The notes below the pieces were generated by a model, which searched no databases, was not told the origin of the DNA, and worked only from the letters and a program-made list of their open reading frames with translations. From the NCBI GenBank assembly GCA_029449235.1, contig JANATG010000002.1:3906001-3970000 (forward strand): 64,000 nt of DNA. Reading direction: 5' to 3'. Source of the DNA: Linnemannia schmuckeri (taxonomy: Eukaryota; Mortierellomycota; Mortierellomycetes; Mortierellales; Mortierellaceae). The position numbers were made by a program, and so were the translations under genes. Position 1 is the first letter of the stretch, and every line of letters begins with the position of its first letter. Of the stretch, positions 1 to 10,995 are shown one piece after another.

Positions 1-70
1 TCGAAACTCGCCTTCATAAAAATATGTCTGCAAGACAAGGGGAGGGGGCGGGGAAAGGTATAAGACTCAC

Positions 71-268
71 TCTTCTGCCACATGCGTAAAGTAGCCTTAG
101 GTGACTTCGACACCGGCGATAAAGGCAGCGCCGGAGGTAATGGCCAGCTTTTTGGTTGAACGCACGATAGGAGCCGAGGACTCTGTAGTACCGACGGACG
201 ACAGCGCCGCGAAGAGGCGCGGCAGAGGCACGGACCATGCCAACAACGGTGGAAGTGATAGGAGACAT
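71..268 (-). pseudogene. Broken copy 1 of the small mitochondrial-like protein gene
   Basis: This aligns with the first exons of the two intact copies at 3731..3941 and 5952..6162. It keeps the N-terminus (MSPITSTVVGMVRASAAPLR), the later KKLAI region and a splice-donor-like GTGAGT just below 71. The exon is 198 nt where the intact copies have 211, so the 13-nt net deletion shifts the frame in the middle. When the frame is picked up again, a TAA stands where the others read a tyrosine codon before the end of the exon. The 17-nt last exon is not found in the remaining 70 bases. A TATA box and a CCAAT element are still present upstream, so it may be transcribed, but it cannot encode the full protein. 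Confidence 0.75.
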
Positions 269-388
269 ATTGGTTGGATTGGCTATGTTCTTCGTGAAAG
301 AGTGGAGAGAGGTTGCTGCTTTGTTTTTTTGTTATTGTCGCTGTTGTTGTTGTCGAGAACGAAGGGTTGGCGAGGATGCTGCCCGCCC

Positions 389-395
389 TTTTATA
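389..395 (-). promoter_or_regulatory. TATA box of copy 1
   Basis: TATAAAA on the minus strand, about 120 bp before the ATG of the broken copy. The same element sits at a similar distance in copies 2 and 3. Confidence 0.5.
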
Positions 396-577
396 CCCTC
401 TTTTTTTTTTCTTTTTCTCGGTATTTTCCTTACTCGATACTCTTTCGGCCGTTTTTTTGCTTCATGTTTTGAGATAACTGAACATCATCGCGTCAAGCCA
501 AACCAACAAACGCCAACCCTTGTTCGATAAATTCGATTTCGTTCCTTCGCCATGCTGAGCGGGAGACAACAGAACAG

Positions 578-600
578 CACCAATGGCTAGATTGTCATCC
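578..600 (-). promoter_or_regulatory. CCAAT-containing element shared by the three copies (copy 1)
   Basis: CCAATGG followed closely by TTGTCATCC, about 310 bp before the ATG. The same 23-bp arrangement occurs at 4246-4268 and, with CCATTGG, at 6424-6446, while the DNA around it has diverged. This suggests a selected upstream site, possibly bound by the HAP/NF-Y complex. Confidence 0.45.
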
Positions 601-1127
601 CCTCCCTTCCCGCTTATTTGCTAGTTGTCGGACGCCGCCGACTCGGGCACAAATTACCTCCTGTTCTTGTGCATGGACCCTGGTATCTCTGCGCATTTTT
701 TTCTATTTTGTATGAACGGCCTTTTTGCCTCCATTCAACCTCCGCTCCATCCCATTCGACATATCAGTTAAACACGTCTACTTTTATTTTGGGTCAGTCA
801 AGTACGGCTCTCACTCTGCTTTGCCATCTTCGCCTTTAACCTCCGAATTTCTTCCTCCTGCGCCTTTCGAAACTGTGCCTGTTCTAGTTGTAAGTGATCG
901 AGATATTGGTCATATTTTCCTTGCACAATCGGGCAACCATTATTATGGAACCTCTTCCTCTTTCTCCCCGTGTTGCTGACTGGGTTCTGGACCCCAATCC
1001 CGAGGCATGTGAGTCCTTGGTACCTCAGTGAGGCTGAGCCCTTCGCTGTCAGTTTTGGGCATCAAGCGGTCCCGGATTGGAGGCGGTGATGCTGCTGGCG
1101 CTGGTGTTGGCAATGATGATGACGATA

Positions 1128-2330
1128 TTAGAGGTACCAATCTTTTGTAGTTAGACTTAAGGAGGTGCGGGGTGCTTCGACATCGGGTGTGTTTGTTGCT
1201 TGCTCTTTATTCTGGTCAGTCGCAAATAGTTGAGAATGAAAATGAAGATGATGATACTGTTGCTGCTGCTGCTGCTGCTGGAGTCGACTTACTACAAAAA
1301 ATTGCTGAGGACGACTTGGCATGGTGGGAAGTATAGGCGGCAGCGCGAGGAGAGGTATGGCGTCGAGCGGGTCGTCATCGTCGTTCACAAGTGGCAGTGG
1401 TGCTAACAAATCTTTGTCGAGACGTAATATAGCTGGCGTAATGCATTCCTTGCCGCTGTCCTCATCTGATGCCATCGGTAATGATTTGCGCGTTCCTTGG
1501 TCGATTTGGGCGTTGAGTGAAACATTTCAGGATGAGATTGTGGATTCGAAGGGGATGCGCGTTTCGACAGGTACAGCATCTTGCTGAGGTCGATGTGCAG
1601 CGGCTGTCGCAGCAAGGTTGGGGGATGGGGCATAGGAAATCGGCGCATTGGTTGTTTGCAGGCTTCGAGGATCCCGAGACTGAGCCGCAGGCACCAACAA
1701 TTCATCCCTTACTTTTTGTCCTTGACCGCAGGGGCATCTGATGTTGGTGATAGAGAAGAACTAGAGTTGGTGTCGATAGCAGTACTGATACCCTTCTCTG
1801 CTACATTGAGCTGCGTCACCGCCGCCGATGCCATGGCGAGTCCTCTCTTCGAGGAAAGACGCCTCCTAAAAGCCGTGCAACCCACAACCAAATATATCCA
1901 CATAAAAGAGAGCGCGCCGAACGCCAGGGAAATACACGGGAAAATTACCGCGATAAGCACCATTCTGTCACCCGTACTCTCGGTCTCGACTTTTAGGGGC
2001 AAGCCCCAGTTGTCGCTCTCGACGTTGAATAGTAGCAGTTCCTCTGGGTGTTTGTCTACTGAGTTTGACTCTAAATAAAGAAGGGATATGTTTTTTGGTT
2101 TGTTTGACGTGTTGTAGGGGTGAGTTCTTGTTTGTGCCATGTATAATGTGAACAGGTCCAGTTGCTTCATGATAACGGTTTTTTTTTCTTGAAACCTATC
2201 TCCTCAGACAGCAATACGATCACCGGCAGGGGCACAAGCAATCAACAGTCGCTATTCTGGCATAGCCGGGCCGACGGTCCATGTCATTGTAGTCACGTCA
2301 ATGATAAAAGTAAACGGGTCTGATGACACG
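1128..2330 (-). pseudogene. Relic of a kelch-like single-span membrane protein gene
   Basis: Read on the minus strand from about 2310, the frame gives IIDVTTMTWTVGPAMPE, then TAG, then RLLIACAPAGDRIAV, then TGA where a kelch repeat would carry WGG. The same frame continues through NVESDNWGLPLKVE and a strong hydrophobic segment (VLIAVIFPCISLAFGALS, near 1930-1960) followed by basic residues. It stops at TAA near 1715, resumes for about 100 codons, and is frameshifted again near 1480 relative to the second copy of the same tail at 4868-5215. The tail holds a Q8 run. Kelch ectodomain, one membrane span and a Q-rich cytoplasmic tail is an architecture I know from Mortierella-type proteins. Assignment to kelch rests on one repeat-like stretch. 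Homology to the second copy continues down to about 830 without an open frame. Confidence 0.4.
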
Positions 2331-2339
2331 CTACTTGTG

Positions 2340-3596
2340 CCCTCCTAGCGCCACCAGTTTCCGAGCATTTTCCACCGACATCATCCGTTCACAAACAACG
2401 CTACGTGTTCCATTAATAAAACGCTGAAAAATGTATTTTCATACATCCAAGCTTAGAACGTGAGAGAGGATGCAGAAAATACGTGGCATCACGCACCCAC
2501 CAGCGTTCAATATCATGTCAGCAAATGGACCTATCCCATTTCACGGCTAAGTGTGACGGTAAAAATAAAGAGTTGATGGGTTACAAAAAAAAAGTCAATG
2601 GCACAGACTGTCAAAATTTCTCCCCATACAAAAATATATTTCAGGCACAAAACGTTCGATTACCAAAGGATCCAAACGCTCGGCAGAGGTATGAAGTATC
2701 CACAAGATCGTCATCGTAAGATTGACGTGCAATTCGAACCGATCCGTTCAAATGTGTACTCCAAGCCATGTAGTTCCAAGGCTTTCCAGATCCTCAAAAC
2801 AATGACGTCGTTCACGTCGTCGAATTGTATTCCATAATCTGCGTCCCATTCATATACTCTTTGGTAATATATACAAACCTCATCCTCAAGTCCGTCATGG
2901 GCACAATCCCAGTCTTCCTTTCATAAGTATACGGTCCTGCTCCTCCAGAAAGGCTCACCTCCACCGATTACTAAGTACTCTAATCTAACTGTTGTTCTTG
3001 TATTGTTGTGTCATTCGGGTTAAATACTGTTGAGAGTGGTGATAGTTTGTAGTGGGAAATTGTGATGATTGCGTGAGTAAGGGTTTTAAGGAGGTAGTAA
3101 ACAATGAAGGAATGGAGACGGACGACATATAAGAAGGCGAAGACTGACGAACAAACAGAACAGGGGCACAGGAACAAAAAATACTTTTGCTGTGGTATTT
3201 TGCCACACTCTTTTTTTATAAATCTTCGCCACGTCCAATCTTGTTCCAACCATGCGCAGGACTGGTCTAACCATGACCCAAGGTCGGCTTTTGATTTTCG
3301 TCCAAAAAAACTTATTCTTTCTTTTGGATAGCCTCTTCGCTTTAGTTTTTTTTGGTTTTTTCCCCTCTTGTGTTGCTGTGACCACATGGAGAACGGAATA
3401 ATGTGAAAGAAAAAAAAACATTAAGTCAGCCTAGGCAACTTCACATCTGTTAAAACCAAACCGAGATGTAAATCACTTGACGTGTCAATTGGCCTTTTGT
3501 TTATTTGCAGAAGAACAGCTGTGTCGGCGAAATACAAAGAAGGGAACACCGTTGCATTTAAATAGACTATGCTTGAAGAAATTCAAGTGCCTTTGT
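2340..3596. other. No intact gene; coding-like scraps on the minus strand
   Basis: Two overlapping minus-strand frames between about 2960 and 2710 look protein-like (for example YTYERKTGIVPMTDLRMRF and VIVLRIWKALELHG) but stop at once. They may be the 5' part of the kelch-like relic. From about 3040 the DNA matches the stretch starting near 5270 and is the left part of the repeat unit. Confidence 0.35.
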
Positions 3597-3941
3597 TCAA
3601 GCAGTTGACTCCTCTACACAATTAACAAAAAAAGAGAAAAAAACCCTCCTCATGTTAGTGTTTGACTTCTTTCAACCCTGTCATCTTAAACTAGTTCGTC
3701 TCAAACAAGAATAAAAATTGCAATACTTACTCTTCTGGCCAAGGGTGAAGTAGGCATAAGTGACATCGACACCGGCAACAAACGCGACTCCCGAGGCGAT
3801 GGCCAGCTTCTTGGTCGAGTGCAGGGCAGCTGGAGCAGCAGAGGACTCACCAGCAGCAGCAGAGTACTGACGAACGGCAGCGGTGCGAAGAGGAGCGGCG
3901 GCACGAACCATGCGGACAGCGGAGGAAGTGATGGCAGACAT
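3597..3941 (-). CDS. Small mitochondrial-type single-span protein, copy 2
   Basis: Two exons, complement(3597..3613, 3731..3941), encode 75 residues. The donor is GTAAGT after a phase-1 A. The acceptor follows a long pyrimidine tract ending GTGTAG, with a CTAAC branch-like site upstream, and the last exon is only 17 nt (KESTA and stop). The N-terminus is rich in Arg, Ala and Ser with no acidic residue and contains RQYS, a typical R-3 cleavage context, so import into mitochondria is likely. One hydrophobic segment follows (IASGVAFVAGVDVTYAYF), then a short charged tail. A TATA box lies about 115 bp upstream. I do not recognise the family; a small subunit of an inner-membrane complex is possible but unproven. 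The neighbour at 5818-6162 is a near-identical copy. Confidence 0.7.
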
Positions 3942-4054
3942 GTTTGTTTTGGTTTTTGGCTGGTGTGCTTTGAGAAGAGTGGAGAGGAGTTGTTGCTTTG
4001 TGGTGATTGTAGTTGTTGTTGAGAATGATGAGTTGACGAGGAATACTGTCGATC

Positions 4055-4062
4055 TTTTTATA
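4055..4062 (-). promoter_or_regulatory. TATA box of copy 2
   Basis: TATAAAAA on the minus strand, about 115 bp upstream of the ATG at 3941; placed as in copies 1 and 3. Confidence 0.55.
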
Positions 4063-4245
4063 CCCTTGTCTTTTGTTTGTTTAGATCGGAAATTGCCTTA
4101 TTCGATACTCGTCCGGTCGACTTTTTGCTTCTCTCTTCTTTCGACAATTGATCGTCACCGCGTCAAGTCAAAACTACCAAGCGTGACAAATTTCAATTTC
4201 CTCGCCCTCTTACCCGACGTATTGTACGGAGGATAACGGAGCAAT

Positions 4246-4268
4246 TACCAATGGTTGGTTTGTCATCC
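4246..4268 (-). promoter_or_regulatory. CCAAT-containing element shared by the three copies (copy 2)
   Basis: CCAATGG followed by TTGTCATCC, about 305 bp upstream of the ATG, matching 578-600 and 6424-6446. Confidence 0.45.
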
Positions 4269-4534
4269 CCCTCTCTCTCTCCTTTTCTGACAGTTGTCGG
4301 ATACAGCACGTCAATTGTTGAATCTGGGCAAATTTCCTCCCGTTTCTGCGCATGGACCTATGCTCTGCGCAATTTTTTTTTTCTTCTTTTGTACGAACGT
4401 CATTTCTTTTTTCATTTTCCTTTGTGTATTGTTACATTCACACCATTCAATCTCCGCCGACGTCTACTTGACATGTCAACAGTCCAAAATACGAATCATT
4501 TCATTCATTTTTAGTTTTTGACCATTCAGGCGCG

Positions 4535-5266
4535 CCTACCGCTCTGCTTTACCAATCTCGCCTTCAAATCTCTTCCTCCTATGCCTTTTGGAACTGCGCC
4601 TGTTCCAGAAACAAATGCTCGAAATATTGGTCATATTTTCCTTGCACAATCGCCAACTTTTCCAAGGGATCTCAACTGTTCCAACGGATCCTCTTCTTTC
4701 TTTCTCCCCGTGTTGCTGACTGGGTTCTGGACCCCAATCCCGAGGCATGTGAGTCCTTGGTACCTCAATGAGACTGAGCCCTTAGTTGTCAGGCCTGAGC
4801 ACCGGACGGTCCTGTCTTGGAGGGGGTGATGCTGCTGGCGCTGGTGTTGGCAATGATGATGACGATATTAGAGGTACCAATCTTTTGTAGTTAGACTTAA
4901 GGAGGTGCGGGGTGCTTCGACATCGGGTGTGTTTGTTGCTTGCTCTTTATTCTGGTCAGTCGCAAATAGTTGAGAATGAAAATGAAGATGATGATACTGT
5001 TGCTGCTGCTGCTGCTGCTGGAGTCGACTTACTACAAAAAATTGCTGAGGACGACTTGGCATGGTGGGAAGTACAGGCGGCAGCGCGAGGAGAGGTATGG
5101 CGTCGAGCGGGTCGTCATCGTCGTTCACAAGTGGCAGTGGTGCTAACAAATCTTTGTCGAGACGTAATATAGTTGGCGTGATGAACACCTTGCCCTTGGT
5201 CTCAACTGATGCCATCGAGTTATGACTTATGCGTTTCTTGGTTGATTTGAGCGTTGAATGAAACGC
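4535..5266 (-). pseudogene. Second copy of the kelch-like protein tail
   Basis: A minus-strand frame from about 5266 to the stop at 4868 encodes the cytoplasmic tail of the relic at 1128-2330, including the Q8 run and the ending TTKDWYL. From 4800 to 5215 it matches 1060-1475 almost base for base. Here the frame is open upstream of the internal ATG (residues FHSTLKSTKKR), whereas copy 1 lacks one base at that point. There is no signal peptide, ectodomain or membrane segment, because the duplication took only the tail. Below 4868 a further stretch (QGKYDQYFEHLFLEQAQF) looks like a coiled tail but is cut by stops. Confidence 0.45.
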
Positions 5267-5817
5267 ATAGACTGCGTGAGTGGAGTGGATGAGAGTGAGT
5301 TTGAGGAGATTTCAAACAATGAAGGAATGGAGGTAGAAGTCATGGAAAAAAAGCGACGGCTGACGAACAAACAGATCAGGGTCACAGGAACAGAAAAAAT
5401 ATCTTTTGCTGTGCCATTTTAGCGCGTTGTTTTTGAATATTTGTAAATTCGCTATGCCCAATCTTGTACCAACCATGCACAGAACCGGTCCAACCATGGC
5501 GTAAGTTTTTTTTTTTTATCATCGTCCAAAAAAAATTTTATTCTTTCTTTTGCATAGCCTTTTTGCTTAGCTCTTTTTGTCCCCTTCTTTTGTCTTGCTG
5601 TGGCCACATGGAGAACGGAATAACGCGAAAGAAAAAAAACATTAAGTCAACCTAGGCAACTTCACATCTGTTAAAACCAAACCGAGATGTAAATCACTTG
5701 ACGTGTCAATTGGCCTTTTGTTTATTTGCAGAAGAACAGTTGCGTCGGCGAAATACAAAGAGAGGATCACCGTTGCATTTAAATAGACTATGCTTGAAGA
5801 AATTCAAGTGCCTTTGT
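5267..5817. other. Left part of repeat unit, copy 3
   Basis: No gene seen. It is homologous to about 3040-3596, and from 5640 onward it is nearly identical, with only scattered substitutions. Confidence 0.6.
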
Positions 5818-6162
5818 TCAAGCAGTTGACTCCTCTACACAATTAACAAAAAAAGAGAAAAAAACCCTCCTCATGTTAGTGTTTGACTTCTTTCAACCCT
5901 GTCATCTTAAACTAGTTCGTCTCAAACAAGAATAAAAATTGCAATACTTACTCTTCTGGCCAAGGGTGAAGTAGGCATAAGTGACATCGACACCGGCAAC
6001 AAACGCGACTCCCGAGGCGATGGCCAGCTTCTTGGTCGAGTGCAGGGCAGCTGGAGTAGCAGAGGACTCACCAGCAGCAGCAGAGTACTGACGAACGGCA
6101 GCGGTGCGAAGAGGAGCGGCGGCACGAACCATGCGAGCAGCGGAGGTGGCGATGGGGGACAT
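5818..6162 (-). CDS. Small mitochondrial-type single-span protein, copy 3
   Basis: Two exons, complement(5818..5834, 5952..6162), encode 75 residues. Intron, 17-nt last exon and 3' flank are practically identical to copy 2 at an offset of 2221 bp. The protein differs only in a few residues, such as MSPIATSAA for MSAITSSAV and one Ala/Thr change. It has the same Arg/Ala/Ser-rich presequence with RQYS and the same hydrophobic segment. The promoter has diverged from copy 2 but keeps a TATA box about 150 bp upstream and the shared CCAAT element. The function is unknown to me. Conserved coding sequence next to diverged promoters suggests that both copies are kept or are being homogenised. Confidence 0.7.
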
Positions 6163-6312
6163 GTTCGTTTTTTGGGGGGAGTGGTTTTATTGTTTGTGGT
6201 TGTTGGTAGAGTGGAGAGTGTTGAAGTAGGTACTTCGAAGTTTTTTGTTGTTCTAGGTTGTTTTTGTTGCTGATATTGTTGTTGGGTGGTTTAGGTTGAG
6301 CGAAGTCGCTCC

Positions 6313-6319
6313 TTTTATA
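6313..6319 (-). promoter_or_regulatory. TATA box of copy 3
   Basis: TATAAAA on the minus strand, about 150 bp upstream of the ATG at 6162. Confidence 0.5.
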
Positions 6320-6423
6320 CTCAATTAAAGCCATGTTGACCATGGCAGCTATCCATCCATACCTTCGACCAAACAAGCATTTTTTTTCTCCTTAGTACGA
6401 ATGACACGGAGAGTAACGGAAGA

Positions 6424-6446
6424 AACCATTGGTCAGTTTGTCATCC
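6424..6446 (-). promoter_or_regulatory. CCAAT-type element (copy 3)
   Basis: CCATTGG (CCAAT on the other strand) followed by TTGTCATCC, about 260 bp upstream of the ATG; the counterpart of 578-600 and 4246-4268. Confidence 0.4.
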
Positions 6447-7057
6447 AAATGTCCTCTGCCTCAATTCCAATGTTTCCCTTACACAAACAAACATTGAAAA
6501 ATTTCCCGATATTTGTCCGCCGTGCCTACGCATGCGCAAGCCGCGTCATTTTTTTGAGGGACACAAGACACGCCGCGATTTTTTTAGACGCATGGACCCT
6601 TTTGTTAAAAAAAATTTCGGATATCCTGTAAAAAGTATATATCTCGATTATGCCATTCATCGTGTGCGTCCAATCTTCACGGAACAGCTTGCCGAAAATA
6701 CATCATTTTTTGACATTAGAAAAAAATATCCATTGATGTGATTTGACAACCCTTACCTTTACCTCCCACCTGTTGCGCCTTTTTTCCTTCCCTTTTTCGA
6801 TACACTTCCGGCCAAAATTGCGCCGGGTGCGGTTTTTCTAGATTGCTACTGGGGACAAATGCGATTTCTGTTGAGATAAAAAAAAAAAAAAAAAAAAAAA
6901 ACCGGTGGTCGATCAACATGTTTGCTTCCTTTTTTGGATGATTCCTTTAATTATAGGGTAAATGCTAGGCTGAAGGGATATGGCAGGCTGTGTGGTGACC
7001 AATGGTTGTTGACGTGAATCATAAGTAAAAAGGAATATTCCTCGTGAATCCACCATC

Positions 7058-9760
7058 TTACAAGGACATGAACTCGGGGCGACGCCGCCTGAACTCGTTA
7101 AGGCGCTGGAAGGAATATTCAAAGTAATCGAAATCAATCTCACTCTGCGACGCCTGGATCAGTCCCCAGAGTCCCCACATGATATGGGACGTCAATGCAA
7201 ACTTGTTGACCTCCTTGTACATGCTATCCAGGATCTCGGCCTTGGACACTCCTCCACTGCCATCGCCACCATCCTTGTGCGTCTTCCTGGGCTGGGGCTT
7301 CTCGTGCTCGGCCGCACTGTTGCCCTTCTGCTGCTGGGCAGGTACTACTGATCCTGCTCCGTTGGTCGCAACAAATGTGGTGCTGTCCTTGGATGTTGCC
7401 TCCTCTCGTGAAATCTCAGAGGACGAGCGCTTCTTGAGAACTGCAGAGGTGGCCTGAAGCGCCGAGAGGGTAGCCTTGGACAATCCGCTAGCAAGGGCGC
7501 TAGTGAAGCTTCTCCGCTTCTTGGCATACTTAGTCAAGTTGATCGCCGTCAGATGATATCCGCATAGTGCAATCTCAGCCTCCATGTACGCCTCTAAAAA
7601 GTTGAGCTGCTCTTCCTTGGTGGGGTACCGGTCGGGGTGCAGGACCGAGGGAGTATCTGAGTGGTAGTCGGCTGTCCACTCACAGAAATGGTTTCCGATA
7701 TCGAACCCACGGCTGTTGTATCCTGCGTACTCGAAATCAATGACCACCAACTCTCCACTGCCATCCAGCGCCTTCAGAATGTTTCCGTATTGTGTCTATT
7801 TTTCAAAATGAATGGCAATCAGAGGTCAGATGGAGCCATTTATGCCGATGCGAACATGAACAGGAGAGAACAAAGCCCATTTAGGTTATACATTACATCA
7901 TTGTGTGCAAAGACGAGTGGGGAGTGGACAGAAGTTAAGTCGCGGTGGACCTCGTCAACCTCGACAAGGAATTTTTCAAAGTCAAACTCGTCAATGATGG
8001 CGCGCTTAGAAGGGTCCTTGGCGCAGATCTTCTCGATAGCATCCTTGGCCAATGGAATCCAGCGGGCAATATTCTCCTGAGTCTGAGGGATGCAGCCCTC
8101 TGGTGGAGGAAAGACGTTGACAATGTTGTGAAGCTCACACATACGGTGAGCGATATGACGAGAGGTCCTTGGGTGGCGAATATCGTCCTTGGTCAATGTG
8201 GTTGACTCAACATACTCCTCAAATCGTCCGTTCTTGAAGATTCCCAACAGCGAGGGTCCGATTTGCATTGTTGACAGGTTCTGCAGCCACTTGAGCTCGT
8301 CGTTACGGGAGATGAGCGACTCGAGACCGATACCATAGACTCTCAACAAGACCTTGCGAGGCTTGGCATTAACGATGGGTTCGTCCGTGGGGTTGTCGAC
8401 TGTGTTGGCGGGGATGGTGCTAGGGGGTCCTGAGACTAGGAAGATGCAGTTGGTCATGGCTCCGCTGATACGGAAGAGGGTCAGGGAACGATGATCGGTG
8501 ACCTCTGCCCAGTCCTGTACTTCCAGAAGGTGAAGAAGCTCCAGTGTCCTCTTTGCCAGCTGATCATCCTTCAATGTCCTAATGAGAAGTAGAGTATGTA
8601 ACGGTTAACAACGTGGATATGATTCGTATCTGGATGATAGTAATACTCAAGAGTCGAGAGTCGAAAAAAAAGAAAAGAAAAAGCCGAACAAGTAAAAATT
8701 CCAGTACGCTGTTTTGTTTCGTTTTTCTCTCGCGCGACCATAGGAGACAGCAGCGGAGGAAGCTAATTCGTTTGTCTGTCGCTTGTTTTGATAGAAAAGC
8801 ATGTCTTCATTCGTCCATTCACCTATGATGCGTTTTGAGTGTTTACTAAACAACCCAAAAGGCAAGGTTTGGCTTTGGACAAATAAACCTCGGACACAGA
8901 AAGGAGCAAAAAAATAATGATGACGGTGAACGAAAATTACAACAGACGATCGATCCAATTCGGATCCATTGGGGTGAATTAAGGCGGACAAACAATAAAA
9001 AAAAAATAGTGTAATCATCATCATCAAAGGAACAGCAACACCAACACAACAGTGCGGTCATGCCCCTACACACATACATCGCACATCGCACACATCGCGT
9101 AATCCAAACACGCATAGAGAAATCCCTTGGTCGTCCATATTATCATGCAAAAACACACAGACTGATTGATCTTTTTTTTGCTTTGCCAATAGATAACTCA
9201 AAAAAGGGAGGGAAACACAACCTCCCTTCTGTCTCGGTCTCAGTGAACACAAAATGATAACAAATAACCACTGACAACAACAAAACTTACAAAAGATCGA
9301 TTTCCTCATCATCCAAGAACTTGACAGCATCAGGACGCATAACCGGAAGAACCTTGAGACCCGCAAGACTAGACCTCTTGCTCAGTGGGGGACGGTGAGG
9401 GGCATACTGATGGCAGACAGCAGGCTTGTGCTTTTGCCAGGGGAAGATCGAGGAGGCCACACTCTGACGAGCAGAGAAACCAAAGTGCTTCTTGGACCCA
9501 GAGAGATAAATTGGGTCATCGATAGGGGTGGTAGGAGGGGAATCGCCACGGATGCTGTCCTTGTCAGCCTCGGAGGGGACGTAGGTGGGGAGACGCACGG
9601 GCTGGTCCTGCCAGGAGGCGTCGACCTCGAGTGCTGTGGAGTTTGCGTCCTCGGGACTCTGACTTGAAGGTTCGTGAGTGGAGGTAGTGGCAGCAGACTC
9701 TGGTCGGAGAGTGGTGTCGAGACGGAGTGCTGGTGCACCTGCAGCATTGATGGAGGTCAT
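7058..9760 (-). CDS. CKI1: Choline (or ethanolamine) kinase
   Basis: Three exons, complement(7058..7795, 7897..8578, 9291..9760), give 629 residues; yeast Cki1 has 582. The enzyme phosphorylates choline with ATP, the first step of the CDP-choline route to phosphatidylcholine, in the cytosol. A disordered Ser/Thr/Pro-rich N-terminus of about 150 residues precedes the choline-kinase N-domain (FLDDEEIDLL). The Brenner motif HNDTQYGNIL (residues about 382-391) is interrupted by a 101-bp intron right after HND, which fixes that join. IDFEYAGYNSRGFDIGNHF follows, with the metal-binding Asp at about 404. An insert rich in Ser, Lys and Gly sits before the C-terminal helices, as is common in fungal members. 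The first intron (712 bp) is unusually long. The start at 9760 is the first in-frame ATG of the open exon. Choline versus ethanolamine preference cannot be told from this. Confidence 0.93.
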
Positions 9761-10995
9761 GGGAAGTGAGGTGTATGAAATGGAATGAATGTAAGTGATG
9801 TACAGGGGAATGGAAGGAAGGAAGGATCTGTTTTTTGTTTGTTGATGAGGAGGAGAGGTGAGAGTGATGGAGTTGATGGAAGAAGGGGTTGTGTTGTAGA
9901 CAGCGAAAAAGGAAAGAAGAAAAGAAAAGAAGAAAGGAAAAGAGAGAAGAGGAAGGAAGAAAGGGAAAAAAGAAGGTTGCGGTTTTATCAAAAACGGTTG
10001 GGGTAAAGAGAGTAAGAGCCCTTTGCCGTGAAAGAAGCGAGGAGAAGAAGGTATTTGATCTCATGGCACAAGACATCCAAAGGAGTACAAAATGGTGACG
10101 GGCGATCTTGCCTTTGTACTTGTCTGCTGCTCACACGAGCTTGAAAATGTCTTTGATCCTTTATCTAACAACACTCGACTCCACCTTGTTTCTGCCCTAG
10201 ATGTTACTCTTGTAAACTCAATCTCAAGACTTCTTTTTTTTATTTATTTTATTTTTTTCTTCTTCGATCGATAACTACTTTCCGCTGCGTTGACTGTGGA
10301 AATAGTGTGTGAGGGGAGGGGAGGAATGTGGAGTGGCGGGATCCAATCAGTCCTCTCTCCTAAAGAGATAGATTCCCTGGTTACCCATCAGCGGGAATGG
10401 TGTATGGTGTCTGTATGCGTGTGCCTGTGTGCCTGTGTGCCTGTGTGCTGGTGCCACCCGTTTGTTTGTCACCCACAAAGAGCACAAGCACTAGCGAGTA
10501 GATAGAATAGACACGTTGATCTAATTTCATGTGACATCAAACACAACAAATGCAAACCTTGGCCAAATCAGGACGTCATGTTGGGGGAAAACCTTCTTGG
10601 AGTTGGACACTTTCCTTTTCTTTCTCGCATTGGACACAACCAGCCATATGTCATTGTTATTTGCTCTCTTGCTGACAACAACTTTACCCATGAAGACGTA
10701 CAAATATTGAACAACACAGGCCACCCCTCTACACATCCACTACCACCTTCAATTGGCAAATACTATAAACAACAAAATATTACTATGTATTAAAGGAGCT
10801 CAAAACGACTAAATGGTATACGAGGAAGGCAAAAAGAGGAAAGGGGGCGCAACCTGTGGTATCTGAATGATCGTCCGAGAAATACTCCCGCTCTCTCTGG
10901 ATCGACATCAGTCAAATCAATGACAAAGACGACGATCTGGGCGAAGCAAGGAAACAGGCTACGTTCATCTCTCATAGTGCTCCGCTACCACCAGA
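9761..10995. other. Intergenic: choline kinase promoter and 3' flank of the next gene
   Basis: No gene seen. A purine-rich block (about 9890-9990) precedes the choline kinase start; TG-rich simple sequence lies near 10415-10450. Confidence 0.6.

Larger units (their letters stand above)
3942..4534. other. Promoter region of copy 2
   Basis: No gene seen. It holds a TATA box (4055-4062, minus strand) and the shared CCAAT element (4246-4268). Confidence 0.5.
6163..7057. other. Promoter of copy 3 and 3' side of the choline kinase gene
   Basis: No gene seen. It contains a TATA box (6313-6319, minus strand), the CCAAT element (6424-6446) and a poly-A run at about 6878-6900. Confidence 0.5.
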
